A stretch of DNA of 64,000 nucleotides, taken from the NCBI GenBank assembly GCA_002154585.1, contig MUNG01000095.1, positions 1 to 64,000 of the forward strand. Reading direction: 5' to 3'. Under the pieces are notes generated by a model, which was given only the letters and a program-made list of their open reading frames with translations, did no database searches and had not been told where the DNA came from. The position numbers and the translations under genes were made by a program. This DNA comes from Streptomyces pseudogriseolus. GTDB taxonomy: Bacteria; Actinomycetota; Actinomycetes; Streptomycetales; Streptomycetaceae. Positions 25,923-34,400 of this stretch are shown here, in pieces; within the stretch, counting starts at the first letter, position 1; every line of letters begins with the position of its first letter.

Positions 25923-27512
25923 ATGCACACACGGCGCACCCCACGCAGGACCCGTACCGCAGCCGCCCTGATCGCCTCGGCCGCGCTGCTGCTGGCGGGC
26001 TGCTCCTCCGGGACCCCGACCACCAGCAGGGCCGGTTCGCCGGTGGCGGGAGCGGCCGCCGCGCTCGCCCCGCTGCCCGGCTCGACCCCCGCGGCCCTCG
26101 CCCCGTACTACGCACAGGAACCGGCGTGGCGCGACTGCGGCGTCCCCGGCTTCCAGTGCGCCACGGTCAAGGCCCCGCTCGACTACGCCGAACCGTCCGC
26201 CGGGGACGTCCGCCTCGCCGTCGCCCGCAAGAAGGCCACCGGTCCCGGCAAGCGGCTGGGTTCCCTGCTGGTCAACCCCGGCGGCCCGGGCGGCTCGGCG
26301 GTCGGCTACCTCCAGATGTACGCGGGCATCGGCTACCCGGCCGAGGTGCGCGCCCGCTACGACATGGTGGCCGTCGACCCGCGCGGCGTCGCCCGCAGCG
26401 AGCCCGTCGAGTGCCTGAACGGGCCCGCGATGGACGCGTACACCCGCACCGACATCACGCCGGACGACGAGAAGGAGACCGAGGCGCTGGTCTCGGCGTA
26501 CCGGACGTTCGCCGAGGCGTGCGGGGCGAAGAAGCCGGAGCTGCTGCGCCATGTGTCGACCGTGGAGACGGCCCGGGACATGGACATCGTGCGCGCGGTG
26601 CTCGGCGACGAGAAGCTGACGTACGTCGGCGCCTCGTACGGCACGCTGCTGGGCGCGACGTACGCGGGGTTGTTCCCGGAGCGGACCGGGCGGCTGGTGC
26701 TGGACGGCGCGATGGATCCGTCGCTGAGCGCGCGGCGGCTCAACCTGGAGCAGACGGAGGGCTTCGCCACGGCGTTCACGGCGTTCGCGGAGGACTGCGT
26801 GCGGCGCGGCGACTGCCCCCTGGGCGGCAAGGGCACGAGCCCGGAGAAGGCCGGCGAGAACCTGACGGCGTTCTTCGAGAAGCTCGACGCGCGCCCGATG
26901 TCCGCGGGCGACGCCGACGGCCGTGAGCTGACCGAGTCGCTGGCGACGATGGGCGTGATCGCCGCGATGTACGACGAGGCGGCCTGGCAGCGGCTGCGCG
27001 AGGCGCTGACGTCGGCGATGAAGGAGAGCGACGGCGCGGGGCTGCTCGTCCTCTCCGACAGCTACTACGAGCGGGACGCGGGCGGCGCGTACAGCAACCT
27101 GATGTCGGCCAACGCGGCCGTCAACTGCCTCGACCTGCCGCCCGCCTTCGAGTCCCCGGACGATGTGCGCGCGGCGCTCCCCGACTTCGAGAAGGCCTCC
27201 CCGGTGTTCGGCGAGGGCCTCGCCTGGGCCGCGCTGAACTGCGCGTACTGGCCGGTGCGGGCCACGGGCGAGGCGCAGCGCATCGAGGCGAAGGGCGCGG
27301 CGCCGATCGTGGTCGTCGGCACCACCCGGGACCCGGCGACCCCGTACCGCTGGGCGAAGGGCCTGGCCGCCCAGCTCTCCTCGGCCCGCCTCCTCACCTA
27401 CGACGGCGACGGCCACACCGCGTACGGCCGCGGCAGCGCCTGCGTCGACGCGGCGATCAACACGTACCTGCTGAAGGGCACCCCGCCGGCGGACGGAAAG
27501 CGCTGCTCGTAG
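25923..27512 (+). CDS. Secreted tripeptidyl-aminopeptidase-like lipoprotein (alpha/beta hydrolase)
   Basis: A 529 aa protein. The signal peptide starts with paired arginines and ends in lipobox LLLAGCSS, so it should be lipid-anchored outside the membrane. The alpha/beta hydrolase fold has oxyanion loop VNPGGPGGS, nucleophile Ser238 in VGASYGTLLG and probable catalytic His498 in GDGHTAYGRGS, with an Asp near TTRDPATPY. The C-terminal TAP-like region matches Streptomyces tripeptidyl aminopeptidases, which remove N-terminal tripeptides. Several cysteines fit disulfides of an extracellular enzyme. ATG 25923 has no strong ribosome binding site, and an in-frame start at 25896 would spoil the signal peptide. 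Confidence 0.85.
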   Translation: MHTRRTPRRTRTAAALIASAALLLAGCSSGTPTTSRAGSPVAGAAAALAPLPGSTPAALAPYYAQEPAWRDCGVPGFQCATVKAPLDYAEPSAGDVRLAVARKKATGPGKRLGSLLVNPGGPGGSAVGYLQMYAGIGYPAEVRARYDMVAVDPRGVARSEPVECLNGPAMDAYTRTDITPDDEKETEALVSAYRTFAEACGAKKPELLRHVSTVETARDMDIVRAVLGDEKLTYVGASYGTLLGATYAGLFPERTGRLVLDGAMDPSLSARRLNLEQTEGFATAFTAFAEDCVRRGDCPLGGKGTSPEKAGENLTAFFEKLDARPMSAGDADGRELTESLATMGVIAAMYDEAAWQRLREALTSAMKESDGAGLLVLSDSYYERDAGGAYSNLMSANAAVNCLDLPPAFESPDDVRAALPDFEKASPVFGEGLAWAALNCAYWPVRATGEAQRIEAKGAAPIVVVGTTRDPATPYRWAKGLAAQLSSARLLTYDGDGHTAYGRGSACVDAAINTYLLKGTPPADGKRCS

Positions 27513-27521
27513 CGGGTACGG

Positions 27522-27563
27522 CCGCCCCCGGAGGCGACGGCCCCGCCCCGCCTCCGGGGGCGG
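27522..27563 (+). terminator. Terminator of the peptidase gene
   Basis: A 14-bp perfect stem CCGCCCCCGGAGGC / GCCTCCGGGGGCGG with a 14-nt loop, starting 10 bases after the stop codon. Confidence 0.8.
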
Positions 27564-27631
27564 TACGAAGCACCCCCGGAAACTGTGTAGACTTACCGAC
27601 GTCGCTGATCGCACCATGGTGCACACAGCGC

Positions 27632-27708
27632 GCCGCCTTAGCTCAGATGGCCAGAGCAACGCACTCGTAATGCGTAGGTCTCGGGTTCGAATCCCGAAGG
27701 CGGCTCCA
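27632..27708 (+). tRNA. tRNA-Thr (anticodon CGT)
   Basis: A complete cloverleaf: acceptor GCCGCCT/AGGCGGC, D stem GCTC/GAGC, anticodon stem ACGCA/TGCGT with loop CTCGTAA (anticodon CGT), T arm TCGGG TTCGAAT CCCGA, discriminator T and an encoded CCA at 27706-27708. It reads ACG codons. A TAGACT -10-like element lies at 27588-27593. It marks the left border of the accessory island. I see no repeat of its 3' end downstream. Confidence 0.97.
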
Positions 27709-27712
27709 CTGG

Positions 27713-27749
27713 AACCCCAGGCCAGATCATTCTGCCCCTGGGGTTTTCT
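27713..27749 (+). terminator. tRNA-Thr terminator
   Basis: Stem AACCCCAGG (27713-27721) / CCTGGGGTT (27737-27745) followed by TT, immediately after the encoded CCA. Confidence 0.85.
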
Positions 27750-28794
27750 GCTGTTCGAGGCACGACGCGACACACCGTCCGAGCCCCCTGCGGCCGGCGG
27801 GCGCCTCTGCCTCGGCCCTCTCCCCGCTCCTCTCGGTCGGCGTCCTGGAGTCGTGTCGGCTCGGCTCCCTGCCGGCGAGTCCGGCGGCATTCCTGTTCGT
27901 GAATCTTTGGTGATGCTCGGGTGATTCCTGTGGTGTTCGCGTCGAACCTGTGTGGCTCCCCTCCGCGTGGGCGGACCGATGGTGGATCCGGGGAGGGCAA
28001 CAGCAGCTCGGCGGGGGTGCCGACACAAACGGAATAGGGGGTTCCATGGGTTGCCCATGGGGCGGAATCGGCCACTCCGTTGCCTGGCCATTACTCGTGC
28101 CGCGTAGGTGTCGTAAAGCAAATCGCAGGTCGATCACCGTGCCCGCACCACACCAGCCGCCATCCGCCAGGGCTCGATTTTCGGCCAGGACGGCTACATA
28201 CCTGTTGTCTATGACCGGTAGTCGCTACTGTGGCGTTGCCTTCGGGAAGTGCAGCGGCTTTCCTGCCGGAAGTCGCAGGTGGGCGCTTGATCGCCGCATC
28301 CCTGGGTGTTCGGTCTGTCGTACTGCTCAAGAGTCGACAAGGGCTGGTGGTTGACCATCACGGGCCCGTCGGTCGCCGATGCGGCCGGAAGTCGTGTGAG
28401 ACACGTGACCACAATGGGGGAAATGACCGTGAGGTCGATTCGGAGTACGGGTATCTGTTTCCGTGATGCGTCCAGCGGTTCCCTTGACAAGGGAAACGCG
28501 TGCGGAATCGCGTCGTCCGGCCATCTGGCGTGTCTTCTCTTCTAGACCTGCCGGCCGAGAGGTCACCCATACACATGCCGGGCACCCCCGGGGTGCTTCA
28601 TCGACGTCCGGTGTGACGCGCGTAGCGCTCGACCGGACAGGTCGAGACGCGCAAGCGCGCGCCCGTGCAATCCCACTCACAGACTTGTCTGACGTTTCGC
28701 GTCAGGCATGGTCGGTCCGTGTTTTCCGGGCCGGCAGTACCACCCGCAGAATCGGAATGCGTTGAAACGCACTGGAGAGACGGGAGACAAAGCG
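27750..28794. other. Gene-poor lower-GC region at the island border
   Basis: About 1 kb without a convincing gene on either strand. Short open frames lack ribosome binding sites, Streptomyces-like third-base GC bias and recognisable motifs. Composition drops to roughly 57-62% GC by eye between 28.0 and 28.75 kb, against more than 72% in the flanks. The last 220 bases hold inverted repeats described separately. I find no integrase, excisionase or att repeat. The stretch could be decayed coding DNA or the long regulatory region of the peptide cluster. Confidence 0.5.
28582..28705 (+). promoter_or_regulatory. Inverted repeats upstream of the linaridin precursor genes
   Basis: Three inverted repeats precede the first precursor gene: GCACCCC/GGGGTGC (28582-28596), CTCGACC/GGTCGAG around GGACA (28628-28646) and CTGACG/CGTCAG around TTTCG (28689-28705). 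The last lies 90 bases before the start codon and is a reasonable operator candidate. TTGACA at 28482-28487 is an isolated -35-like hexamer with no good -10 partner, so the promoter is not located. Confidence 0.4.
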
Positions 28795-28989
28795 ATGGAA
28801 CAGAAGATCGCCGCGTTCATGAACGAGCAGGACCTCGGTTCGCTGGAGCAGGGCTACCGGGACGACGCCCCGATGCCGGTCCTGGCCACCCCCGCTGCCG
28901 CCGTCGCCACCTGCTGGTACGTCGGCGGTGCGGCCGCCGGTGCGGCCGCCGTCGTGGGCGCCTACGTCACCGGCCGCGTCGTCGGCTGA
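28795..28989 (+). CDS. Linaridin-type RiPP precursor peptide 1
   Basis: A 64 aa peptide. Residues 1-30 form an acidic leader (MNEQDLGSLEQGYRDD), and residues 28-33 (PVLATP) match the P-x3-T-P motif of linaridin precursors. In cypemycin the mature peptide starts at the A of an identical ATP, which predicts a core from Ala31 to Gly64. That core is hydrophobic, with Cys40-Trp41-Tyr42 followed by Gly/Ala/Val repeats, and ends RVVG. Thr32, Thr39 and Thr59 are the only dehydratable residues. No C-terminal Cys, so no aminovinyl-cysteine is expected. GGGAGA precedes ATG 28795. First gene of the cluster. Confidence 0.8.
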   Translation: MEQKIAAFMNEQDLGSLEQGYRDDAPMPVLATPAAAVATCWYVGGAAAGAAAVVGAYVTGRVVG

Positions 28990-29023
28990 CCTCCTCACCA
29001 CGATCAATCACGAAGGAGAAAGC

Positions 29024-29215
29024 ATGAGCAGGATCGTAGACAGTGTCGTCGCCGTCACCCCGACGGATCTGACGGACGACAGCCAGGGCGAGTTCGGCGC
29101 GATGGCGCCCGTCCAGGCCACCCCGACGCTGGTCGCGTTCGGCGTGGGCTTCGCCGGCGGCGCCGGTGCTGCCTGGGTCACGGTGCAGGCGTACGAGGCA
29201 GGCGCCAACGACTGA
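29024..29215 (+). CDS. Linaridin-type RiPP precursor peptide 2
   Basis: A 63 aa peptide, 34 bases after precursor 1 with a perfect GAAGGAG site. The leader (1-31) does not resemble that of peptide 1 beyond its acidity, but PVQATP at 29-34 repeats the P-x3-T-P motif. The predicted core Ala32-Asp63 begins ATPTLVAFGVGFAGG, continues with AAWVTVQAYEAG and ends AND, with no Ser or Cys. Thr33, Thr35 and Thr52 could be dehydrated. The polar, acidic C-terminus is unusual for a linaridin. A strong hairpin follows. Confidence 0.8.
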   Translation: MSRIVDSVVAVTPTDLTDDSQGEFGAMAPVQATPTLVAFGVGFAGGAGAAWVTVQAYEAGAND

Positions 29216-29305
29216 TCGGGCCAACCCGACCGAGCATCACCTGCTGAGGAGCCCGGCGGGCTTCTGAGAGGGCCGGCCCGGACCCAGCTTCCGGGAAACG
29301 ACAGG

Positions 29306-29341
29306 CTGTCGGGCCGCGGCGGAATCGCGGCCCGACAGTTT
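29306..29341 (+). terminator. Hairpin between precursor and biosynthetic genes
   Basis: A perfect 13-bp stem CTGTCGGGCCGCG / CGCGGCCCGACAG with a 7-nt loop, followed by TTTGT. It lies 90 bases after precursor 2 and 45 before gene H. It should reduce transcription into the enzyme genes, giving more precursor than enzyme, a common RiPP design. Confidence 0.85.
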
Positions 29342-29386
29342 GTCAAGCCTACCCTCGACAGGTTCAACCCAGAGGAAAAATTCGGC

Positions 29387-31282
29387 ATGATGCGAATCAA
29401 GAGACTTACATCTTCGCTTTTCTCGCCCATTCCGATCTCCCGCGACCGCGCGATAGGGATATCCGAACGCCTCGCGGCCCTCTCCAGTCTTTCTTCCTCC
29501 CTCGAGTACCTGCACCAGCATCGGAACCTGGCGCCGGGCGGTCTCAACGACTGGGAGATCATGAAGCAGACGCCGGAGAGCAAGATCCCGGCGATTCAGA
29601 AACTCACCAACGCGGTGAGCGGCAGGCGGACCACACTGGCTCTGCACGGCACACGCGTCGCCTGCAGCCTGGGAATGCTGCTGCCCGGCAACAGCAAATG
29701 GCGGGCGGCGGGCAATCTCTACCTCGCCGCCACGACCACCCTTCTGCAGGCACGCCACCGCTACGGCACCGACGGTTCGGACCAGGTCGCCACGCAGGTG
29801 CAGACGGTCACCGGGCTCGCTCGTCTCTCGAAGAGTCCGCAGGTCAGCGATGCCTTGATGTGGTACCTGGCGCTTCAGGCCAACATGTCCTACGCGGCCT
29901 CCGGGTGGGCGAAGCTGGCGGGAACGAAGTGGCGTGACGGTTCGGCGCTCCCCGGCGTGATGCGGACGCGCACCTACGGTTTCGAGCGCGCGTACAGGCT
30001 GACGCAGCGTTATCCGCGGGCCAGCAAGGTGACGCAGCATGCCGTGCTGGCGATGGAGTGCCTTTTCCCCGTCGTCTATCTGGCAGGCGGGAAGCTGACG
30101 CGACCGTTCATCGGATCCGCCGCCGGTTTCCATGTCGCCAACGCGTTCGTCATGGGGCTGGGCCGGTTCATGACCGCGTTTCCCGCCATGCATCCGATGA
30201 TCGCCTACACGACAGCGCCTCGGACGTTTCCCGAGGTCGCCGGGCGGGACGACCGAATGGTCAAGACCGCTCTGGTGCTGCTGGCCGGCGGTGTCGCCGG
30301 CGCGGGTGTGCTGGCGACCCAGCGGCGCGCACGGGCTGTGGCGGGCTGGCCGAACTCGCGGACCGTCACCACCCGTCACGGCAACGTCCTCTTCTACGAC
30401 ACCGGAGGCCAGGGCGTCCATCACCGCCCGGTCCTCGTGTTCAACCACGGCCTCGCCTCGACTCCTGAACACTTCGCGTGGATGGTCGAGCGGCTGGCGT
30501 TCGACCTGGGACACCCCGTGGTGACGTACGCCCGCGCGGGCTACGGGCCGAGCCGCCGGATGAAGCAGGCTCCGTACACCATCCAGGAGTCCGTGGACGA
30601 CCTGGAGGACCTGATCCGTCAGGCACTTCCCGAGGACCGCAAGGTGGTCCTGGTCGGGCACTCCCTGGGCGCGGACCTCAACCGGCGAGCGGTGGCGCAG
30701 CTCGGTGAGCGGGTGGCGGGCGTCGTCTACCTCGACCCCACTCACCCAGGGCAGCTCGTGCGGTCGGAGAAGCAGCGGAAGGGCAGTGAGATGTTCACTT
30801 ACTCCCTGACGGAGATGGCGCGCTGGACCAAGCTGGGCAGCGGTGCGCTGATGTCGCGCCCCCGTTGGGTGGACGACCTGCCGTACGCCTATCGCCAGAA
30901 GGTCTTCGCCCTCTACACCGACGCACGGCTGTGGAGTGCGGCAGCGCGGGAGTGGGAGGTGGTCAGGGAGGAGTTCCACTCCTTCGACGAAAGCCTGACC
31001 CCGGTACCGGCACCGGGCCTGGTCGTCGCCGCGCAGGTGACCGTGGACATGGACCCCGAACAGCTGCTGATGTACAACGACCTCGTCCGCACCCACCAGG
31101 CCGCGGGCCGGCACGGTGACGTCACCGTCGTGGAGCGTGCCGGTCACGACACCATCCTGACCGACGCCCGTCACGCCCGGACCGCGGCGGACCTGATCGC
31201 GGCCTTCGTGGACCAGCACTGCGCGCGGAACGCGGCGGCCCCCGCCGAGGAGCTCACGGACAAGGCCGGGGAGGAGAAGTGA
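29387..31282 (+). CDS. Linaridin H protein: HTTM-like membrane domain fused to alpha/beta hydrolase
   Basis: A 631 aa protein. Residues about 75-285 form a membrane region with the HTTM (vitamin K carboxylase-like) pattern YAASGWAKLAGTKWRDG followed by hydrophobic helices. A further helix is at 291-312. Residues about 330-620 are an alpha/beta hydrolase: VFNHGLAS oxyanion loop, nucleophile Ser426 in GHSLGAD, and His587 in RAGHDTIL. This fusion is the H component of linaridin clusters, needed with L for modifying core residues (dehydration or epimerisation have been proposed). It is membrane-bound. AGGA lies 10 bases before ATG 29387. It is translationally coupled to L. Confidence 0.8.
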   Translation: MMRIKRLTSSLFSPIPISRDRAIGISERLAALSSLSSSLEYLHQHRNLAPGGLNDWEIMKQTPESKIPAIQKLTNAVSGRRTTLALHGTRVACSLGMLLPGNSKWRAAGNLYLAATTTLLQARHRYGTDGSDQVATQVQTVTGLARLSKSPQVSDALMWYLALQANMSYAASGWAKLAGTKWRDGSALPGVMRTRTYGFERAYRLTQRYPRASKVTQHAVLAMECLFPVVYLAGGKLTRPFIGSAAGFHVANAFVMGLGRFMTAFPAMHPMIAYTTAPRTFPEVAGRDDRMVKTALVLLAGGVAGAGVLATQRRARAVAGWPNSRTVTTRHGNVLFYDTGGQGVHHRPVLVFNHGLASTPEHFAWMVERLAFDLGHPVVTYARAGYGPSRRMKQAPYTIQESVDDLEDLIRQALPEDRKVVLVGHSLGADLNRRAVAQLGERVAGVVYLDPTHPGQLVRSEKQRKGSEMFTYSLTEMARWTKLGSGALMSRPRWVDDLPYAYRQKVFALYTDARLWSAAAREWEVVREEFHSFDESLTPVPAPGLVVAAQVTVDMDPEQLLMYNDLVRTHQAAGRHGDVTVVERAGHDTILTDARHARTAADLIAAFVDQHCARNAAAPAEELTDKAGEEK

Positions 31283-31857
31283 ACATCACCGCACACCTCA
31301 GGGAAGCACTCACCGGCCCCGGCGCGGTGACGCGTCTCGCGGGCGCCGCCTTGCTGGTCACGACCCTGGCCGCGCAGCACCCGAATCCGGCTTTCGAGCG
31401 CGCACGGGAGAAGGACCTCTTCTCCCTCGTGCCGAACTGGAAGTTCTTCGCGCCGAACCCCGCGACGCACGACTACCACTATCTTTACCGCACCCTCGAC
31501 GAAAATCGTACGACTTCGCCGTGGATCGAACTCGACCTGATCCAGAACCGCAAGATGTCCCAGGCGTTCTGGTTCTCTTCGCGCCGGACGGAAAAGGCGG
31601 TGTTCGACATCTGCACCGCCATCATCAAGAACATCGCCAAGGGAAGTGACCCGACCGGCACTCCGCCCTTCCGGGTTCTCTCCGAATTCATCAGGAGGCA
31701 GATCAGGGACGCCCCGAACGTGACTGATGTCCGAGGGTTCCAGTTCGCCGTGGTCCGTGCCGCGGGTCACGACGAGAATGAGGATCCCGAGGTTCTCTAC
31801 GTTTCCACCTATCAGGCGATGAACCCGGCGCCACCGGTCTTTCTGCGGGCCGCCTGA
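31279..31857 (+). CDS. Linaridin L-like protein
   Basis: A 192 aa protein starting at GTG 31279 inside the stop of H, with GGGGAGGA just upstream. One N-terminal hydrophobic segment (about 14-32) precedes PNWKFFAPNPATHDYHYLY, a motif that often accompanies HTTM proteins. The rest is a mixed domain with several conserved-looking aromatic and Arg residues but no classical catalytic motif. By size, position and coupling to H it matches the L partner of linaridin pathways (cypemycin CypL type). The codon usage and GC are noticeably lower than in the flanking core genes. The H-L pair probably acts as one membrane complex. Confidence 0.65.
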   Translation: MNITAHLREALTGPGAVTRLAGAALLVTTLAAQHPNPAFERAREKDLFSLVPNWKFFAPNPATHDYHYLYRTLDENRTTSPWIELDLIQNRKMSQAFWFSSRRTEKAVFDICTAIIKNIAKGSDPTGTPPFRVLSEFIRRQIRDAPNVTDVRGFQFAVVRAAGHDENEDPEVLYVSTYQAMNPAPPVFLRAA

Positions 31858-31911
31858 GACCGACTGCTCCCGTTACGGGAGTGTCCTCACTTCAGAAGAA
31901 ACGGAGAACCG

Positions 31912-32667
31912 ATGACCGTCGCGGACATTGGCTACGGCAAACAGTTCGAGGGCTGGTACGACCGCATCTTCCAGGACGACGTGTCCACACGGATGACCGT
32001 GGAGGCTCTGGCCGAGCTCCATCCCGACCCTGCCCAGGGCACTTTGGAGTTCGGCGTCGGGACAGGCCGGGTCGCACTTCCCCTGTCGCATCGCGTCGGC
32101 CCGGTCCACGGCGTGGACTCCTCGCAGGAGATGCTCAGCGCCCTGGAGAAGCGGGCCGAGGACGGGCAGGTGATCGCCGAGCTCGGCGACATCCGCACCT
32201 ATCGTGGTGACCGGCAGTACGGTCTCGTCTACTGCGTCTGCTCCACACTCGCCCTGATCATCGACCCCGCAGGACAGCGCGAAGCCATCGCCCGCGCGGC
32301 CGAACACCTCCGGCCCGGCGGCCGGCTGGTGGTGGAGACCCACAACCGCCCGGGAGTCGTGGCTCAGCACGAAGGGCTGACGCGCACCACGATGTTCGTG
32401 CCCTATCCGGAGCCGAACACCGGCATCCAGATGCACGCCACGCTTCTGATGGACAACCGGATCTGGCAGGTGTCCACCGTGTGGTTCGAGGCCGACGGCA
32501 CACACCGCATCGGCACCGAGGTCGCCCGCCTCCTCACGCCCGAAGAGGTGGACGGCTACGCACAGGACGCAGGGTTGCGGACCGAGGGTCACTACAGTGA
32601 CTGGCGGCGGACCGCGTACACCCCCGCGGCCGGACTGTTCGTCGCCACCTACACCAAGCCGGCATGA
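31912..32667 (+). CDS. SAM methyltransferase, CypM-like (predicted N-terminal alpha-N-methyltransferase)
   Basis: A 251 aa class I methyltransferase with motif I LEFGVGTGRVALPL, acidic VDSSQEML after strand 2 and a post-I segment AELGDIRTY. The fold is compact, without extra domains. In cypemycin the CypM enzyme dimethylates the alpha-amine of the N-terminal Ala exposed after leader removal (established). Both cores here would begin with Ala, so the same reaction is the natural prediction. GGAG precedes ATG 31912. The stop overlaps the ABC transporter start (ATGA). Confidence 0.8.
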   Translation: MTVADIGYGKQFEGWYDRIFQDDVSTRMTVEALAELHPDPAQGTLEFGVGTGRVALPLSHRVGPVHGVDSSQEMLSALEKRAEDGQVIAELGDIRTYRGDRQYGLVYCVCSTLALIIDPAGQREAIARAAEHLRPGGRLVVETHNRPGVVAQHEGLTRTTMFVPYPEPNTGIQMHATLLMDNRIWQVSTVWFEADGTHRIGTEVARLLTPEEVDGYAQDAGLRTEGHYSDWRRTAYTPAAGLFVATYTKPA

Positions 32668-34400
32668 ACCTCCGGGAGATAGTCCTCCGCCATCGGGCCC
32701 TGCTGATCGCCGGCATCGGCATGGGCCTGCTCGGCGCGGCGGCCACCCTCGCCCAACCCTGGATGCTGGGCCGGCTGATCGAGGCCGTGGCCCTGGACGA
32801 ACCGATCGTCTGGCCCGTCACGTTCATCGCGCTGTTCTTCCTCGCCGACGCGGCGCTGAGCGCCGGCCACGCCTATGCCATCGGCAGGGCGGGCGAGAAC
32901 ATCGTGTTCGAGGCCCGGAGCATCCTCGGCGGCCGTCTGCTGCGCAGCCAGATACCGCATTTCTCGCGCTTGGAGCACGGTGACGTCTTCTCGCGCACGG
33001 TGTCCGACACCTCCATCGCCTGCCTGATCATCGCCCAGGCCCTGGCGCAGGTGGTGACGTCCGTGTTCATGGTGGTCGGCGGCATCGTGCTGATGGCCGG
33101 TCTCGACTGGAAGCTGCTGCTCACCACGCTCGGCTGCCTGGGGCTGGCCAGCGTCACGGCGCTGCTGCTGGCCCGCCAGGTCCGGCTCGCCGCGCTGCGG
33201 AACCGGCAGAACATCGGTGCGTTCGGCTCGGGTCTGCAACGGGTGCTCGGTGCGATCACCACGGTCAAGGCGTCCCGTGCCGAGGGGCGGGAAACCGAGG
33301 AGCTGACACGGCTGGCCGACCGTGCCCGGCGCAGTGGGATCCGGGTCACCGGATTCAGTTCGCTGCTCACCCCGATGATGAACGTCGGCACGCAGCTCTC
33401 GCTCGCCGTCGTCATCACCTGGGGCATGGCCCGGGTGGCCACCGGATCGCTCACACCCGCCGACCTCACGGCGTTCGTGATGTACCTCTTCTACCTGGTG
33501 GCGCCGCTGGTGATGCTCTTCATGTCGATCGCCCAGATCCAGCAGGGGCGCGCGGCCATCCAGCGCGTGACGGAGCTGGGGACGATCCCGCAGGAAGGGC
33601 AGGAGGAGGACGGGCGGCCGCCGGAACGGCGGAAGCACGTGTCGCCCGTGGAATCGGCGCCGGCGGTCAGCTTCGAGAACGTCGGCTTCGCCTACCACGA
33701 GAACGCTCCGGTCCTGAGGGACGTCTCGTTCACCGTGCCACGTCGCGGCCTCACCGCGATCGTCGGTGCCTCCGGGACGGGCAAGACGACGACGTTCCAG
33801 CTCATCGAGGGCTTCCACCGGCCGGACACGGGCACCATCCGGGTCACGGGCCACGACATCGACGCCCTCCCGCTCGCCCAGCTGCGCTCGCTGGTCGGCT
33901 ATGTGGAGCAGGACGCACCGCTGCTGCGCGGCACGATTCGCGAGAACCTGACGTACGCGAATCCGGACGCCGACGAGACCGACGTCGCTCGCGCGTTGCG
34001 GCTCGCCAGCCTGGAGGACTTCGTCGCCGCGTTGCCCGACGGCCTCGACACCGAGCTGGGTGAGCGCGGCGCCGGTCTGTCGGGCGGCCAGCGGCAGCGG
34101 CTCGCCATCGCACGGACGTTGCTGCAGCGTCCGCAGCTGATCCTGCTCGACGAGGTCACCGCCCACCTCGACAGCGACACCGAGGCGGCGCTGCGTGACG
34201 CGATCACGGAGGCCAGTCGTGACTGCGCTGTGCTTGCCATCGCGCACCGGCTGTCCACCATCGTGCAGGCCGACCGCATCATCGTCATGGAGGGAGGACG
34301 GGTGCGGGCGACCGGCACCCACCGCGAGCTCATGGAATCGGACGAGGTCTACCGGCGGCTCGCCAGTGGGCAGTTCGCGACCGAGGACGTGTTGACATGA
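32664..34400 (+). CDS. ABC exporter, fused permease and ATPase
   Basis: A 578 aa half-transporter that should work as a homodimer. Six hydrophobic segments (residues about 1-300) precede a nucleotide-binding domain with Walker A GASGTGKTT (about 367-375), Q-loop near FQLIEGF, signature LSGGQRQRL, Walker B ILLDE and H-loop AIAHRLST. There is no N-terminal C39 peptidase domain, so it does not itself remove leaders. Its place in the RiPP operon indicates export of the modified peptides and possibly self-protection. Overlaps both neighbours by ATGA. Confidence 0.9.
   Translation: MNLREIVLRHRALLIAGIGMGLLGAAATLAQPWMLGRLIEAVALDEPIVWPVTFIALFFLADAALSAGHAYAIGRAGENIVFEARSILGGRLLRSQIPHFSRLEHGDVFSRTVSDTSIACLIIAQALAQVVTSVFMVVGGIVLMAGLDWKLLLTTLGCLGLASVTALLLARQVRLAALRNRQNIGAFGSGLQRVLGAITTVKASRAEGRETEELTRLADRARRSGIRVTGFSSLLTPMMNVGTQLSLAVVITWGMARVATGSLTPADLTAFVMYLFYLVAPLVMLFMSIAQIQQGRAAIQRVTELGTIPQEGQEEDGRPPERRKHVSPVESAPAVSFENVGFAYHENAPVLRDVSFTVPRRGLTAIVGASGTGKTTTFQLIEGFHRPDTGTIRVTGHDIDALPLAQLRSLVGYVEQDAPLLRGTIRENLTYANPDADETDVARALRLASLEDFVAALPDGLDTELGERGAGLSGGQRQRLAIARTLLQRPQLILLDEVTAHLDSDTEAALRDAITEASRDCAVLAIAHRLSTIVQADRIIVMEGGRVRATGTHRELMESDEVYRRLASGQFATEDVLT

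Noticed and set aside
27857..28137. Minus-strand frame beginning MARQRSGRF as a possible integrase or excisionase
   Set aside because: No tyrosine or serine recombinase motif, poor codon bias and no ribosome binding site.
28306..28545. A 79-codon plus-strand frame in the low-GC gap
   Set aside because: Composition and codon usage are not Streptomyces-like, and no recognisable domain or start signal exists.
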